Source: Pseudomonadota bacterium | GTDB taxonomy: Bacteria; Pseudomonadota; Gammaproteobacteria; Burkholderiales; Burkholderiaceae | Direction of reading: 5' to 3' | Assembly: GCA_021778935.1 (NCBI GenBank) | Contig: JAJYBQ010000181.1 | Coordinates: 1 to 5,104, forward strand | Length of the DNA: 5,104 nucleotides | Part shown: positions 1-5,104 of the stretch, piece after piece | Numbering within the stretch: the stretch's first letter is position 1 | Layout of the letters: each line of letters opens with the position of its first letter | Notes under the pieces: generated by a model | The model's input: the letters and a program-made list of their open reading frames with translations, nothing else | What the model was told of the DNA's origin: nothing | Databases searched by the model: none | Translations under genes and position numbers: made by a program

Positions 1-66
1 TCGTCGCTTTCCTACCTCAAGCAGTTCGATATCGACTATCTGAAGATCGACCGCTCCTTCGTTGCC
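1..66 (+). repeat. 66-bp inverted copy of EAL-domain coding sequence, probable chimeric contig end
   Basis: These 66 bases are a perfect reverse-complement match to 1877-1942. On the + strand they read, in codon phase, the same 22 EAL residues (649-670 of the c-di-GMP enzyme, including the LKID lysine). The identity stops sharply at 66/67: the next base here is g, where the other copy would predict a. From 67 onward the minus strand is the interior of selO. A functional gene cannot begin or end this way, so this is either a paralogue fragment or, more likely, an assembly or amplification chimera. The match may extend beyond the window edge. Confidence 0.95.
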
Positions 67-1149
67 GAGCAGTCCGAGCTTGGCCGCCAGATTGGCGTGC
101 AGCGCTGCGCCAAACGTGTGCGCAAACCCGCCGACGACGTCGCTCGCTGCCCCGACGTCCGGCAGCCGCGGCAGCAGGGCGTGCGCCAGCGCGCTCAGAT
201 TCCATTGCGCAATCCCCGGCTGGCGGTACCAGCAATAGCGGCGGTTGCGGTCGGTGGTATTCGGCGTGTAGTGGGGATCGTAGGCGTTGAGAAAGCCATA
301 GGGACCATAGTCGAGCGTCCAGCCGAGCAGCGACATGTTGTCCGTGTTCAGGACGCCGTGCACGAAACCCACCGACTGCCATTGCGCCAGCAGATGCGCC
401 GTGCGCCGCGTGGTCTCGCGCAGCAGGGTCAGCGCTGCCGGCTCCCCGGCTTCGGCGGCGTCCGGAAAACAGCGCGCGAGGGCATAGTCGACCAATCGCG
501 CCAGCGCGTCCGGCGAACCGCGGTCGGCAACATGCTCGAAATGCCCGAAGCGCAGAAAGCTGGGGGCGAGGCGGGTCACGACCGCCGCGGTTTCGACGGA
601 TTCGCGCGGAACCGGCAGATCGGATGCGACCAGACACAGCGCGCGGGTGGTCGGGATCCCGAGATGATGCATCGCCTCGCTGGCGAGAAACTCCCGGATC
701 GACGACCGCAGCACCGCGCGGCCGTCGCCCATGCGCGAGAACGGGGTCCGTCCGGCGCCCTTGATCTGCACCTCCCAGATCGGGTATCCGGCCGCCTGGT
801 CCGGGTCGGCGACCGCGACCTCCCCGAGCAGATGCGCCCTGCCGTCGCCGAGCTGGCCGGCCCAGACGCCGAACTGATGGCCGGAATACGCCGTGGAGAG
901 CGGCGGACAATCGGCAGGCCAGGTCGAGCCGCTGAATTGTGCCGCCCAACGCGCGGGCAGATCGGGAGCCGATCCGGGGTCGGGCAATCCGAGCAGGCGC
1001 GCGGCCTCCGCGCTCCAGATCGCGAGGCGGGGGGCGGGCAATCCCTGCGGCGGCGTGGCCGCGTAGAACTCCGGTCCGAGACGATGGTAGGTCTGGACGG
1101 GATGGAGCACGCAGGCGGCGGGGGCGGGCCGGTGTGTCGGGCTACGCAT
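1..1149 (-). CDS. selO: SelO (YdiU/UPF0061) protein adenylyltransferase, 3'-truncated
   Basis: SelO is a pseudokinase-fold enzyme that transfers AMP from ATP to Ser/Thr/Tyr of target proteins, including redox proteins. The frame is open for 383 codons from ATG 1149 to the edge, but only about residues 1-361 (1149-67) are SelO; the last 22 codons read antisense through the EAL repeat. Visible motifs are SGHQFG (89-94) with QLGDGRA (99-105), QIKGAGRTPFSR (128-139) with K130, the IREFL segment (151-155), HGVLNTDNM (264-272) and DYGPYGF (280-286). K130, D270, N271 and D280 align with the P. syringae SelO residues K113, D252, N253 and D262, so nucleotide and metal binding look intact. Full-length bacterial members are about 480-490 residues, so roughly 120 C-terminal residues are missing, including the part that carries the redox Cys/Sec in many homologues. 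The start is supported by GGAGG 8 nt upstream. It lies 3 nt after msrA, as the third gene of the operon. Confidence 0.93.
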   Translation of the reverse strand, partial: MRSPTHRPAPAACVLHPVQTYHRLGPEFYAATPPQGLPAPRLAIWSAEAARLLGLPDPGSAPDLPARWAAQFSGSTWPADCPPLSTAYSGHQFGVWAGQLGDGRAHLLGEVAVADPDQAAGYPIWEVQIKGAGRTPFSRMGDGRAVLRSSIREFLASEAMHHLGIPTTRALCLVASDLPVPRESVETAAVVTRLAPSFLRFGHFEHVADRGSPDALARLVDYALARCFPDAAEAGEPAALTLLRETTRRTAHLLAQWQSVGFVHGVLNTDNMSLLGWTLDYGPYGFLNAYDPHYTPNTTDRNRRYCWYRQPGIAQWNLSALAHALLPRLPDVGAASDVVGGFAHTFGAALHANLAAKLGLLGNEGAVDLQIVDIELLEVGKRR

Positions 1150-1152
1150 CGA

Positions 1153-1644
1153 TCAATCCTCCAGACGCCAACGTGGCCGCAGATGGTGGCAGGTATAGCC
1201 ATCCGGATTGCGCGCGAGGTAATCCTGGTGCTCGGGCTCCGCGACCCAGAACGGTCCCGCGGGTGCAAGCTCGGTGACCAGCTTGCCGGGCCAGCGCCCC
1301 GATGCGTCGATCTGCGCGATGAGGTCGCTTGCCACCACCTTTTGCTCCTCGTCCAGGTAAAAGATCGCGGACCGGTAGGACGGGCCCAGGTCGTTGCCCT
1401 GGCGGTTGCGGGTGGTGGGATCGTGGATCCGGAAAAAGAACGCAAGCAGGCCGCGGTAATCGATCCGCCGCGGATCGAAGACGATTTCGATCGCTTCGGC
1501 GTGCGTGCCATGATTGCGATAGGTCGCGTCGGGCACGTCGCCGCCGGTATACCCCACCCGCGTCGACACCACGCCCGGCAGCCCGCGGAAGAGGTCCTGC
1601 ATTCCCCAGAAGCATCCGCCGGCAAGAACGGCCTTGTTCTGCAT
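1153..1644 (-). CDS. msrA: Peptide methionine-S-sulfoxide reductase MsrA
   Basis: This 163-residue protein reduces the S epimer of methionine sulfoxide, free or in proteins, normally using thioredoxin; it has no signal peptide, so it is cytoplasmic. The MsrA signature GCFWG is at 10-14 with catalytic C11. Further motifs are GYTGG (31-35), [11 protein letters not shown] (48-58) with E50, HDPTT (74-78), [12 protein letters not shown] (81-92) with D85 and Y90, and EPEHQDYL (136-143). Spacing from E50 to D85 and Y90 equals that of E. coli E94, D129 and Y134. C152 in the C-terminal YTCH segment is the probable resolving cysteine. It is a short, MsrA-only form with no fused MsrB; the length is normal for that form. 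ATG 1644 lies 7 nt after the c-di-GMP gene with a GAGG site overlapping that gene's stop; the stop is 3 nt before selO, so all three are probably translated from one message. Confidence 0.97.
   Translation of the reverse strand: MQNKAVLAGGCFWGMQDLFRGLPGVVSTRVGYTGGDVPDATYRNHGTHAEAIEIVFDPRRIDYRGLLAFFFRIHDPTTRNRQGNDLGPSYRSAIFYLDEEQKVVASDLIAQIDASGRWPGKLVTELAPAGPFWVAEPEHQDYLARNPDGYTCHHLRPRWRLED
1158..1162 (-). promoter_or_regulatory. Ribosome-binding site of selO
   Basis: GGAGG on the minus strand lies 8 nt before ATG 1149 and is embedded in the last codons of msrA. It fixes the selO start and argues for coupled translation of msrA and selO. Confidence 0.8.
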
Positions 1645-1649
1645 CGTCG

Positions 1650-1653
1650 CCTC
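1650..1653 (-). promoter_or_regulatory. Ribosome-binding site of msrA
   Basis: GAGG on the minus strand overlaps the TGA stop of the upstream c-di-GMP gene (1654-1652) and lies 5 nt before the msrA ATG. It is a short but well-placed site that supports the 163-residue start and translational coupling. Confidence 0.6.
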
Positions 1654-3886
1654 AGCGCGGAAAGCGGGTATCGGCCATCAGCAACGCCTCGAACTCCGGC
1701 ATCGGAATCGCCGGGGAGTAGAGGTATCCCTGCGCGTAATCGCAGCCGAGTGCACACAACAGATCGTGCTGGGCGCGCGTCTCGACGCCTTCCGCAATCG
1801 TCTTGATGTCGAGCTTGTGCGCCATCACGATGATCGCCTCCACCAGCGCGCTGCTGCTGCCGCCGGCATCGAGATTGGCAACGAAGGAGCGGTCGATCTT
1901 CAGATAGTCGATATCGAACTGCTTGAGGTAGGAAAGCGACGAGAAACCGGTGCCGAAATCGTCGAGCGCCACCTCGATGCCGTTCTGGCGGCAAATGAGG
2001 AGCTGCTCGCGAACGTGCTCCGAGTCGGCCAGCAGCAGGCCTTCGGTGATCTCCATCACCAGCGATTTTCCGGTCAGGCCGGCGCTCTCCAGCACATCCA
2101 CCCAGCGGAACTCCTTGCGATCGAACTCCACCGGCGAGCGGTTGACGCTCACCTCCACCTCCCGCCCGCAGCGCGCATGCCACACGACGACCGAGGAAAC
2201 CGCCTGCAGGCAGACCCAGTTTCCCAGATCGTGAATGATCCCCGACTCTTCGGCCAGGGGAATGAAGATGGCAGGGCCCAACAGACCACGCTTGGGATGT
2301 TGCCAGCGCAACAGCGCCTCGGCCTTGACGATCCGGCCGCTCGCCAGGTCGACGATCGGTTGGTAGTGCAGCATCATCTGACCGACACTCAGTGCGTGAC
2401 GCAGATCGTTGGTGAGTTCGCGCCGTTCGCGCGCCTCCTGGTCCATCAGTACCGTGAAGTAGCTGAACTGACCGCGACCGCGTTTTTTCGCCGCATACAT
2501 CGCCTGGTCGGCATGCTTGAAGAGTTCCTCGATGCTGCCGGCGTCCCGGGGATACAGGGCAATTCCCGCGCAGCAGGAGATATGGCCGAATTCCGAATCC
2601 CCCAGCGCGAATGGAACCTGCATGTCGCGCAGGACATCCCGCACGGCCCGATCGATATCGGCGGTATCGGCGAAGTCCGTCAGGATGATGGCAAACTCAT
2701 CGCCGCCGACGCGCGCGACCATATCCGTGCTGCGCACGTGGCGCCGGATGCGCCGCGCCGCATCGACCAGCAGGATGTCCCCTTTGTTGTGTCCGAGCGT
2801 GTCGTTGACCTCCTTGAACCGATCGAGGTCGATGTACACCAGGGCCAGCGACGATCCGTTGCGCGCAACCCGACGGGCGTCCAGCGCCAGCTGATCGAGG
2901 AACAGCCGCCGGTTGGGAAGCCCTGTGACCTGATCGAAGTAGGCCATCTGATGGATCTTTTCCTCGAACCGCTTGCGGTCCGTGATGTCCAGCATCGATC
3001 CGACATAATTGGTGATGTTGCCGCTGCCGTCCCTGACCGCGGTGATCGTCAGGTGTTCGGGGTACACCTCCCCGTTCTTGCGGCGATTCCAGACCTCCCC
3101 CGACCAGTGTCCGGTCTCGAGGATGGTCTCCCACATCGCGGCATAAAACATCTCGTCCTGCCGGCCCGAGTGCAACAGATCCGGCTGCCTGCCGATGACC
3201 TCCTCGGCCGAATACCCGGTGATCTCGGCGAACGCGCGATTCACGCGCAGGATCCGCGCCTTGGAATCGGTGACGATCACCCCATCCTGCGATTCGAATG
3301 CGATCGCCGCGATCCGCAGCGCCGTTTCGTGATCCTTGCGCTGCAGAACGATCCCCGTGATCGACGACGCGATGCTGAGCAGGATGCGATGAAACGACGT
3401 CGGCAACCGGTGCTCGAAGCTCGACAGGGCAAAGGTTCCGATCACCTTGTCCTTGCCCGACAGGATCGGCATCGACCAGCAGGCCCGCACATCGAAGTCA
3501 TACGCCACCTGGCGCAAATCGCACCAGCGCTTGTCAGTCAGGGTATCGCGTACGAACTGGGCCTCGCGGCGGTAGACGGCATTGCCGCAGGACCCCGCGC
3601 CCGGCCCCGGCTTCAAACGGCTGAGCCGCTGCACCGCATCCGGAGGAAGCCCGGGTGCCGCGTACACGTTCAGGAACTCCTGGTCGTCGTCCAGAGTCAT
3701 CACGGACGCCACCGAATTGGGCAGCAATCCCTCGGCAAGCCGGCAAATCTGGTTGGTGATATCGAGGTCATCGACCCCCTGCGCAACCAGGACCAGGATC
3801 TCCTGCAGAAGATTCAGCAGCTGACCCTGTTCGACATTCGACAGGTCGGCGTAATCGACATGGGACGTCAGGAGGTTTCCGCTCAT
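1652..3886 (-). CDS. GAF-PAS-GGDEF-EAL cyclic-di-GMP synthase/phosphodiesterase
   Basis: This 744-residue soluble protein has no membrane segment. Domains in order: GAF (about 25-183, with GSCG at 98-101 and WSMPILS at 137-143), PAS (about 187-303, ending in the usual DITDRK linker), GGDEF (about 312-475) and EAL (about 490-740). The diguanylate cyclase signature GGDEF is intact at 394-398. The inhibitory I-site RxxD (R385-D388) sits exactly five residues before it. The phosphodiesterase site is also complete: EAL at 523-525, N582, E612, D642-D643 in DDFGTG, K663, E699 and Q719, with spacing matching RocR. It could therefore both make and break c-di-GMP, with GAF and PAS as sensory inputs; the ligand cannot be read from sequence. 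GAF cysteines C100, C122 and C136 are possible but unproven redox sites. It is first in a probable operon with msrA and selO. ATG 3886 has only a weak ribosome-binding site. Domain identity is certain; net activity is not. Confidence 0.96.
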   Translation of the reverse strand: MSGNLLTSHVDYADLSNVEQGQLLNLLQEILVLVAQGVDDLDITNQICRLAEGLLPNSVASVMTLDDDQEFLNVYAAPGLPPDAVQRLSRLKPGPGAGSCGNAVYRREAQFVRDTLTDKRWCDLRQVAYDFDVRACWSMPILSGKDKVIGTFALSSFEHRLPTSFHRILLSIASSITGIVLQRKDHETALRIAAIAFESQDGVIVTDSKARILRVNRAFAEITGYSAEEVIGRQPDLLHSGRQDEMFYAAMWETILETGHWSGEVWNRRKNGEVYPEHLTITAVRDGSGNITNYVGSMLDITDRKRFEEKIHQMAYFDQVTGLPNRRLFLDQLALDARRVARNGSSLALVYIDLDRFKEVNDTLGHNKGDILLVDAARRIRRHVRSTDMVARVGGDEFAIILTDFADTADIDRAVRDVLRDMQVPFALGDSEFGHISCCAGIALYPRDAGSIEELFKHADQAMYAAKKRGRGQFSYFTVLMDQEARERRELTNDLRHALSVGQMMLHYQPIVDLASGRIVKAEALLRWQHPKRGLLGPAIFIPLAEESGIIHDLGNWVCLQAVSSVVVWHARCGREVEVSVNRSPVEFDRKEFRWVDVLESAGLTGKSLVMEITEGLLLADSEHVREQLLICRQNGIEVALDDFGTGFSSLSYLKQFDIDYLKIDRSFVANLDAGGSSSALVEAIIVMAHKLDIKTIAEGVETRAQHDLLCALGCDYAQGYLYSPAIPMPEFEALLMADTRFPR
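1877..1942 (-). repeat. Genuine copy of the 66-bp segment repeated at the window start
   Basis: This is codons 649-670 of the c-di-GMP enzyme, in the conserved EAL core that includes K663. The same 66 bases occur inverted, without mismatch, at 1-66. This copy lies inside an intact domain, so it is the native one. Confidence 0.95.
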
Positions 3887-3896
3887 CGCATCCGGC

Positions 3897-3906
3897 CAGG
3901 GCCCTG
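3897..3906. repeat. 10-bp perfect palindrome in the leader of the c-di-GMP gene
   Basis: CAGGGCCCTG is a perfect palindrome between the putative leftward -10 box and the start codon of the c-di-GMP gene. It could be a repressor site, but a 10-bp GC palindrome may also arise by chance in DNA of this composition. Confidence 0.35.
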
Positions 3907-3922
3907 TGCAGGATCAGCGGCG

Positions 3923-3928
3923 AGTATA
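3923..3928 (-). promoter_or_regulatory. Candidate -10 box of the c-di-GMP/msrA/selO operon
   Basis: The minus strand reads TATACT, five of six matches to the sigma-70 -10 consensus. It would give a leader of about 30 nt before ATG 3886. No good -35 element is found at 16-18 bp, so the promoter may depend on an activator or be wrongly placed. Confidence 0.45.
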
Positions 3929-3982
3929 AGTCAGGCGACCGACCGCAGAAATCGCAAAAATAGCCCATCCCGACGCAAGGTA

Positions 3983-4004
3983 TTCCGGCGCTTCCTTCCG
4001 GCGC
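3983..4004 (+). repeat. Tandem 9-bp direct repeat in the divergent region
   Basis: TTCCGGCGC occurs at 3983-3991 and again at 3996-4004, separated by TTCC. The starts are 13 bp apart, slightly more than one helical turn. The pair lies just upstream of the candidate gpx -10 box, where a regulator could bind, but no known operator is recognised. Confidence 0.4.
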
Positions 4005-4021
4005 CGTGTTCGTCCATGCCG

Positions 4022-4027
4022 TACAAT
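4022..4027 (+). promoter_or_regulatory. Candidate -10 box of gpx
   Basis: TACAAT has five of six matches to the sigma-70 -10 consensus. The 17-bp-spaced -35 position is poor. If real, transcription would begin near 4034. That would exclude the in-frame ATG at 4016 as the gpx start and favour GTG 4106 with a leader of about 70 nt. Confidence 0.45.
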
Positions 4028-4039
4028 TTTCGGGCAATC

Positions 4040-4074
4040 CGGATCCGGCTGCAGATCAGCCGCGCCCGGATCCG
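4040..4074 (+). repeat. 9-bp inverted repeat (hairpin or operator) in the gpx leader
   Basis: CGGATCCGG (4040-4048) and CCGGATCCG (4066-4074) form a perfect 9-bp inverted repeat with a 17-nt loop. A competing smaller hairpin, GGCTG/CAGCC (4047-4051 and 4057-4061), overlaps it. A further GATCCGCG copy at 4083-4090 repeats 4069-4076. The position is between the candidate -10 box and the gpx start, so it could act as an RNA structure or a protein site. There is no U-run after it, so it is not a terminator. Confidence 0.5.
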
Positions 4075-4105
4075 CGCTCTTCGATCCGCGTCTCCGCCGG
4101 CAACC

Positions 4106-4633
4106 GTGCATCCTTACGACATCGAACTCACCGACATCCACGGCGCGCGTCGGCAGCTGGGCGAATTCGCCGGCAAGGTGCTGCTGATCGTCAACGTCGC
4201 CAGCCGCTGCGGTTTCACGCCCCAATACGCCGGCCTGGAAGCGCTGTACCGGCGTCATGGGCCGCGCGGCTTCGTCGTCCTGGGGTTTCCCTGCAATCAG
4301 TTCGGCGGCCAGGAACCCGGCAGCGAAAACGAAATCCACCAGTTTTGCCGTGCGACGTACGACGTAGGCTTTCCGATGTTTGCCAGGATCGACGTGAAGG
4401 GCCGCGGCATCCATCCGCTGTATCGGTTCCTCACCGAGGCAGCACCCGGCATCCTGGGCACGAAGTGGATCAAGTGGAACTTCACCAAATTCCTCGTCGA
4501 CCGGCAAGGGACGGTGCTCGCGCGCTATGCACCGTCGGTGCCGCCGGAAATGCTGGACCGAGACATCGAAGCGGCGCTGCAGGATTCGGCACACGCAGGA
4601 GAACTCGGGCGTGACCGAGCCGATCGCCGCTGA
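4106..4633 (+). CDS. gpx: Glutathione peroxidase family protein (thioredoxin-dependent type)
   Basis: This 175-residue peroxidase reduces hydrogen peroxide and organic hydroperoxides; the Cys-type bacterial family (E. coli BtuE is a member) usually draws electrons from thioredoxin. Motifs: NVASRCGFTPQY (30-41) with peroxidatic C35, GFPCNQFGGQEPG (60-72) with Q69, and KWNFTKFLVD (123-132) with W124 and N125. These give the C-Q-W-N catalytic tetrad. C81 in the QFC segment sits where the resolving cysteine of thioredoxin-type members lies; C63 is the third conserved cysteine. There is no signal peptide. GTG 4106 is chosen because homology begins at once (HPYDIEL). The frame is open far upstream with an ATG at 4016, but the extra residues look non-coding and no clear ribosome site supports either start. 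It is divergent from the c-di-GMP operon, and its last 23 bases overlap the start of the emrB-like fragment. Confidence 0.93.
   Translation: MHPYDIELTDIHGARRQLGEFAGKVLLIVNVASRCGFTPQYAGLEALYRRHGPRGFVVLGFPCNQFGGQEPGSENEIHQFCRATYDVGFPMFARIDVKGRGIHPLYRFLTEAAPGILGTKWIKWNFTKFLVDRQGTVLARYAPSVPPEMLDRDIEAALQDSAHAGELGRDRADRR
4597..4601 (+). promoter_or_regulatory. Ribosome-binding site of the emrB-like fragment
   Basis: AGGAG within the end of gpx lies 9 nt before GTG 4611. It shows that the efflux gene was a properly initiated gene following gpx, not a random homology hit. Confidence 0.65.
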
Positions 4634-4771
4634 AACGACCCCCTCGGAGCGCGAGCCGGCGGTCCGTCCGGCGCCGCTTGCCGGCAGCACCCTGGCGCTC
4701 AGCCTGGCAACTTTCCGAACGTGCTCGACACGTCCATCGCCGACGTATCGATTCCGTCGATCGCCGGCAAC
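4611..4771 (+). pseudogene. emrB: EmrB/DHA2-type MFS drug-efflux transporter, N-terminal fragment with frameshift
   Basis: EmrB-type proteins are 14-helix proton-driven inner-membrane drug exporters. GTG 4611 starts 35 residues: a polar Pro/Glu-rich tail, then STLALSLATF, the beginning of helix 1. The match continues in the next frame from 4718 as NVLDTSIADVSIPSIAGN. From memory, E. coli EmrB reads ALSLATFMQVLDSTIANV and then AIPTIAGN here. Where the family has one codon (usually Met) between F and N/Q, only two bases (4716-4717) are present, so one base is missing. After IAGN at 4771 all resemblance ends, and the opposite-strand phosphoribosyltransferase begins at 4772. About 90% of the gene is absent. 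The frameshift may be a sequencing error near a poorly covered contig end, or a real decayed remnant. The overlap with gpx suggests an original gpx-emrB transcription unit. Confidence 0.75.
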
Positions 4772-5104
4772 TCAGTCCGCGGCGCCGCGCACCCGCCGGC
4801 AGACCTCCTCGGGCCGCATGTCGTCGTAGATCTCGAACGGCTGGCGGATCCAGGGCCGGTCCGGCAACCGCACCACGGCGTACTCCGGATCGACCCGCGC
4901 GCCGTCCTTGACCCAGAGCACCGCGGTGCGGATTTCCGTGATCGCCGGATAGCGCTCGCGCAGATGGGCGCGGACCCGCTCGATGGTCGCGCCGGTGTCG
5001 GCAAGGTCGTCGACGAGCAGCAGGCGGCCATGCAGATCGGCACCGGTGGTGGTGATGAACCGCGCGATATCGAGTTCGCCTTGTACCGTTCCGCCGGCAG
5101 CACG
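4772..5104 (-). CDS. Phosphoribosyltransferase family protein, 5'-truncated (C-terminal 110 residues)
   Basis: The frame runs from the right edge to TGA at 4774-4772. It carries the type I PRTase PRPP-binding loop LLLVDDLADTGAT (fragment residues 28-40), in which the two Asp residues contact the ribose of PRPP. Downstream is LPDRPWIRQPFEIYD (80-94), characteristic of the hypoxanthine/xanthine-guanine phosphoribosyltransferase-like group (COG2236) found in many proteobacteria. Such enzymes salvage purine bases by adding them to PRPP in the cytoplasm; the exact base cannot be inferred. Homologues are roughly 170-190 residues, so about 60-80 N-terminal residues lie beyond the window. The C-terminus looks natural. 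The stop codon abuts the end of the emrB-like fragment on the other strand, with no intergenic space and no terminator, which makes this boundary suspect. Confidence 0.88.
   Translation of the reverse strand, partial: RAAGGTVQGELDIARFITTTGADLHGRLLLVDDLADTGATIERVRAHLRERYPAITEIRTAVLWVKDGARVDPEYAVVRLPDRPWIRQPFEIYDDMRPEEVCRRVRGAAD

Larger units (their letters stand above)
3887..4105. other. Divergent intergenic regulatory region
   Basis: These 219 bases separate the leftward c-di-GMP/msrA/selO operon from the rightward gpx gene and are the only sizeable non-coding stretch. They contain a -10-like box for each strand, a 10-bp palindrome, a 9-bp direct repeat and a 9-bp inverted repeat, listed separately. 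An A/T-rich patch around 3946-3963 stands out from the GC-rich surroundings. Many frames are open here because of base composition, but I see no convincing small gene. Confidence 0.75.

Noticed and set aside
97..1806. Long + strand frame across selO and msrA, and other long frames on both strands there
   Set aside because: Their translations are Arg/Gly/Pro-rich with no family motifs, while the frames of SelO and MsrA contain complete motif sets.
67..1876. Invertible DNA element bounded by the 66-bp inverted repeats
   Set aside because: There is no recombinase, the repeat is ordinary EAL coding sequence, and one copy truncates selO mid-gene. A chimeric join is simpler.
3883..3891. A two-codon upstream frame (ATG CGA TGA) overlapping the start of the c-di-GMP gene
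   Set aside because: It is striking in form, but such a short pattern easily arises by chance, and no ribosome site favours it.
4016..4105. In-frame ATG 4016 as the gpx start, adding 30 residues
   Set aside because: The extra residues are Arg-rich and unlike any family N-terminus, the ATG overlaps the promoter zone just ahead of the -10 box, and homology begins at GTG 4106.
1634..4633. A 999-codon open frame on the + strand running through the c-di-GMP gene and into gpx
   Set aside because: It is antisense to a clear GAF-PAS-GGDEF-EAL protein for over 2.2 kb, and only its last 175 codons (gpx) have recognisable homology. High GC content removes stop codons from the opposite frame.
4634..4771. 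Rho-independent terminator between gpx and the phosphoribosyltransferase gene
   Set aside because: Only short GC dyads without a T-run are present, and the stretch is explained by the emrB-like coding fragment.
4699..5103. Minus-strand 134-codon frame at the right end
   Set aside because: It is Ser/Arg/Pro-rich with no motif; the neighbouring frame carries the PRPP-binding loop and is the real gene.
1..5104. Search for CRISPR arrays, tRNA/rRNA genes, transposases, toxin-antitoxin pairs or phage genes
   Set aside because: No regularly spaced repeats, RNA gene signatures or related protein motifs were seen on either strand.

Overview
This is a GC-rich proteobacterial fragment, and a betaproteobacterium is my best guess. 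The reasons are the G/C-heavy third codon positions, the family resemblance of the proteins, and TACAAT/TATACT-type -10 boxes in the only real intergenic region. The taxonomy is inference only. The window behaves like a short draft contig: a gene is cut off at each edge, and near each edge there is an abrupt junction.

Layout. Three tightly packed genes read leftward from about 3886 to the left edge: a 744-residue GAF-PAS-GGDEF-EAL cyclic-di-GMP enzyme (3886-1652), peptide methionine sulfoxide reductase MsrA (1644-1153) and the protein adenylyltransferase SelO (1149 to the edge, 3' end missing). The gaps of 7 and 3 nt, and a GGAGG site inside the end of msrA, support one operon. A 219-nt divergent intergenic region (3887-4105) holds a plausible -10 box for each direction and several small dyads and repeats. 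Rightward from it lies a thioredoxin-type glutathione peroxidase (4106-4633). Its end overlaps the ribosome-binding site and GTG start of an EmrB-type (DHA2/MFS) drug-efflux gene. Only about 53 residues of that gene are visible; they contain a one-base frameshift and then stop abruptly. From 4772 to the right edge, on the opposite strand, is the C-terminal part of a phosphoribosyltransferase.

How the genes fit together. MsrA repairs oxidised methionine, the peroxidase removes peroxides, and SelO AMPylates proteins involved in redox homeostasis. Three redox-protection genes therefore surround a c-di-GMP synthase/phosphodiesterase with sensory GAF and PAS domains. This suggests, but does not prove, a link between oxidative stress and second-messenger output.

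Main cautions. Bases 1-66 are a perfect inverted copy of 66 bases of the EAL domain (1877-1942) and are joined directly to the interior of selO. The emrB/phosphoribosyltransferase boundary near 4771 is also abrupt. Both look more like assembly or amplification chimeras than biology, although real rearrangements cannot be excluded. I see no tRNA, rRNA, CRISPR array, insertion sequence or clear new defence or mobile system here.
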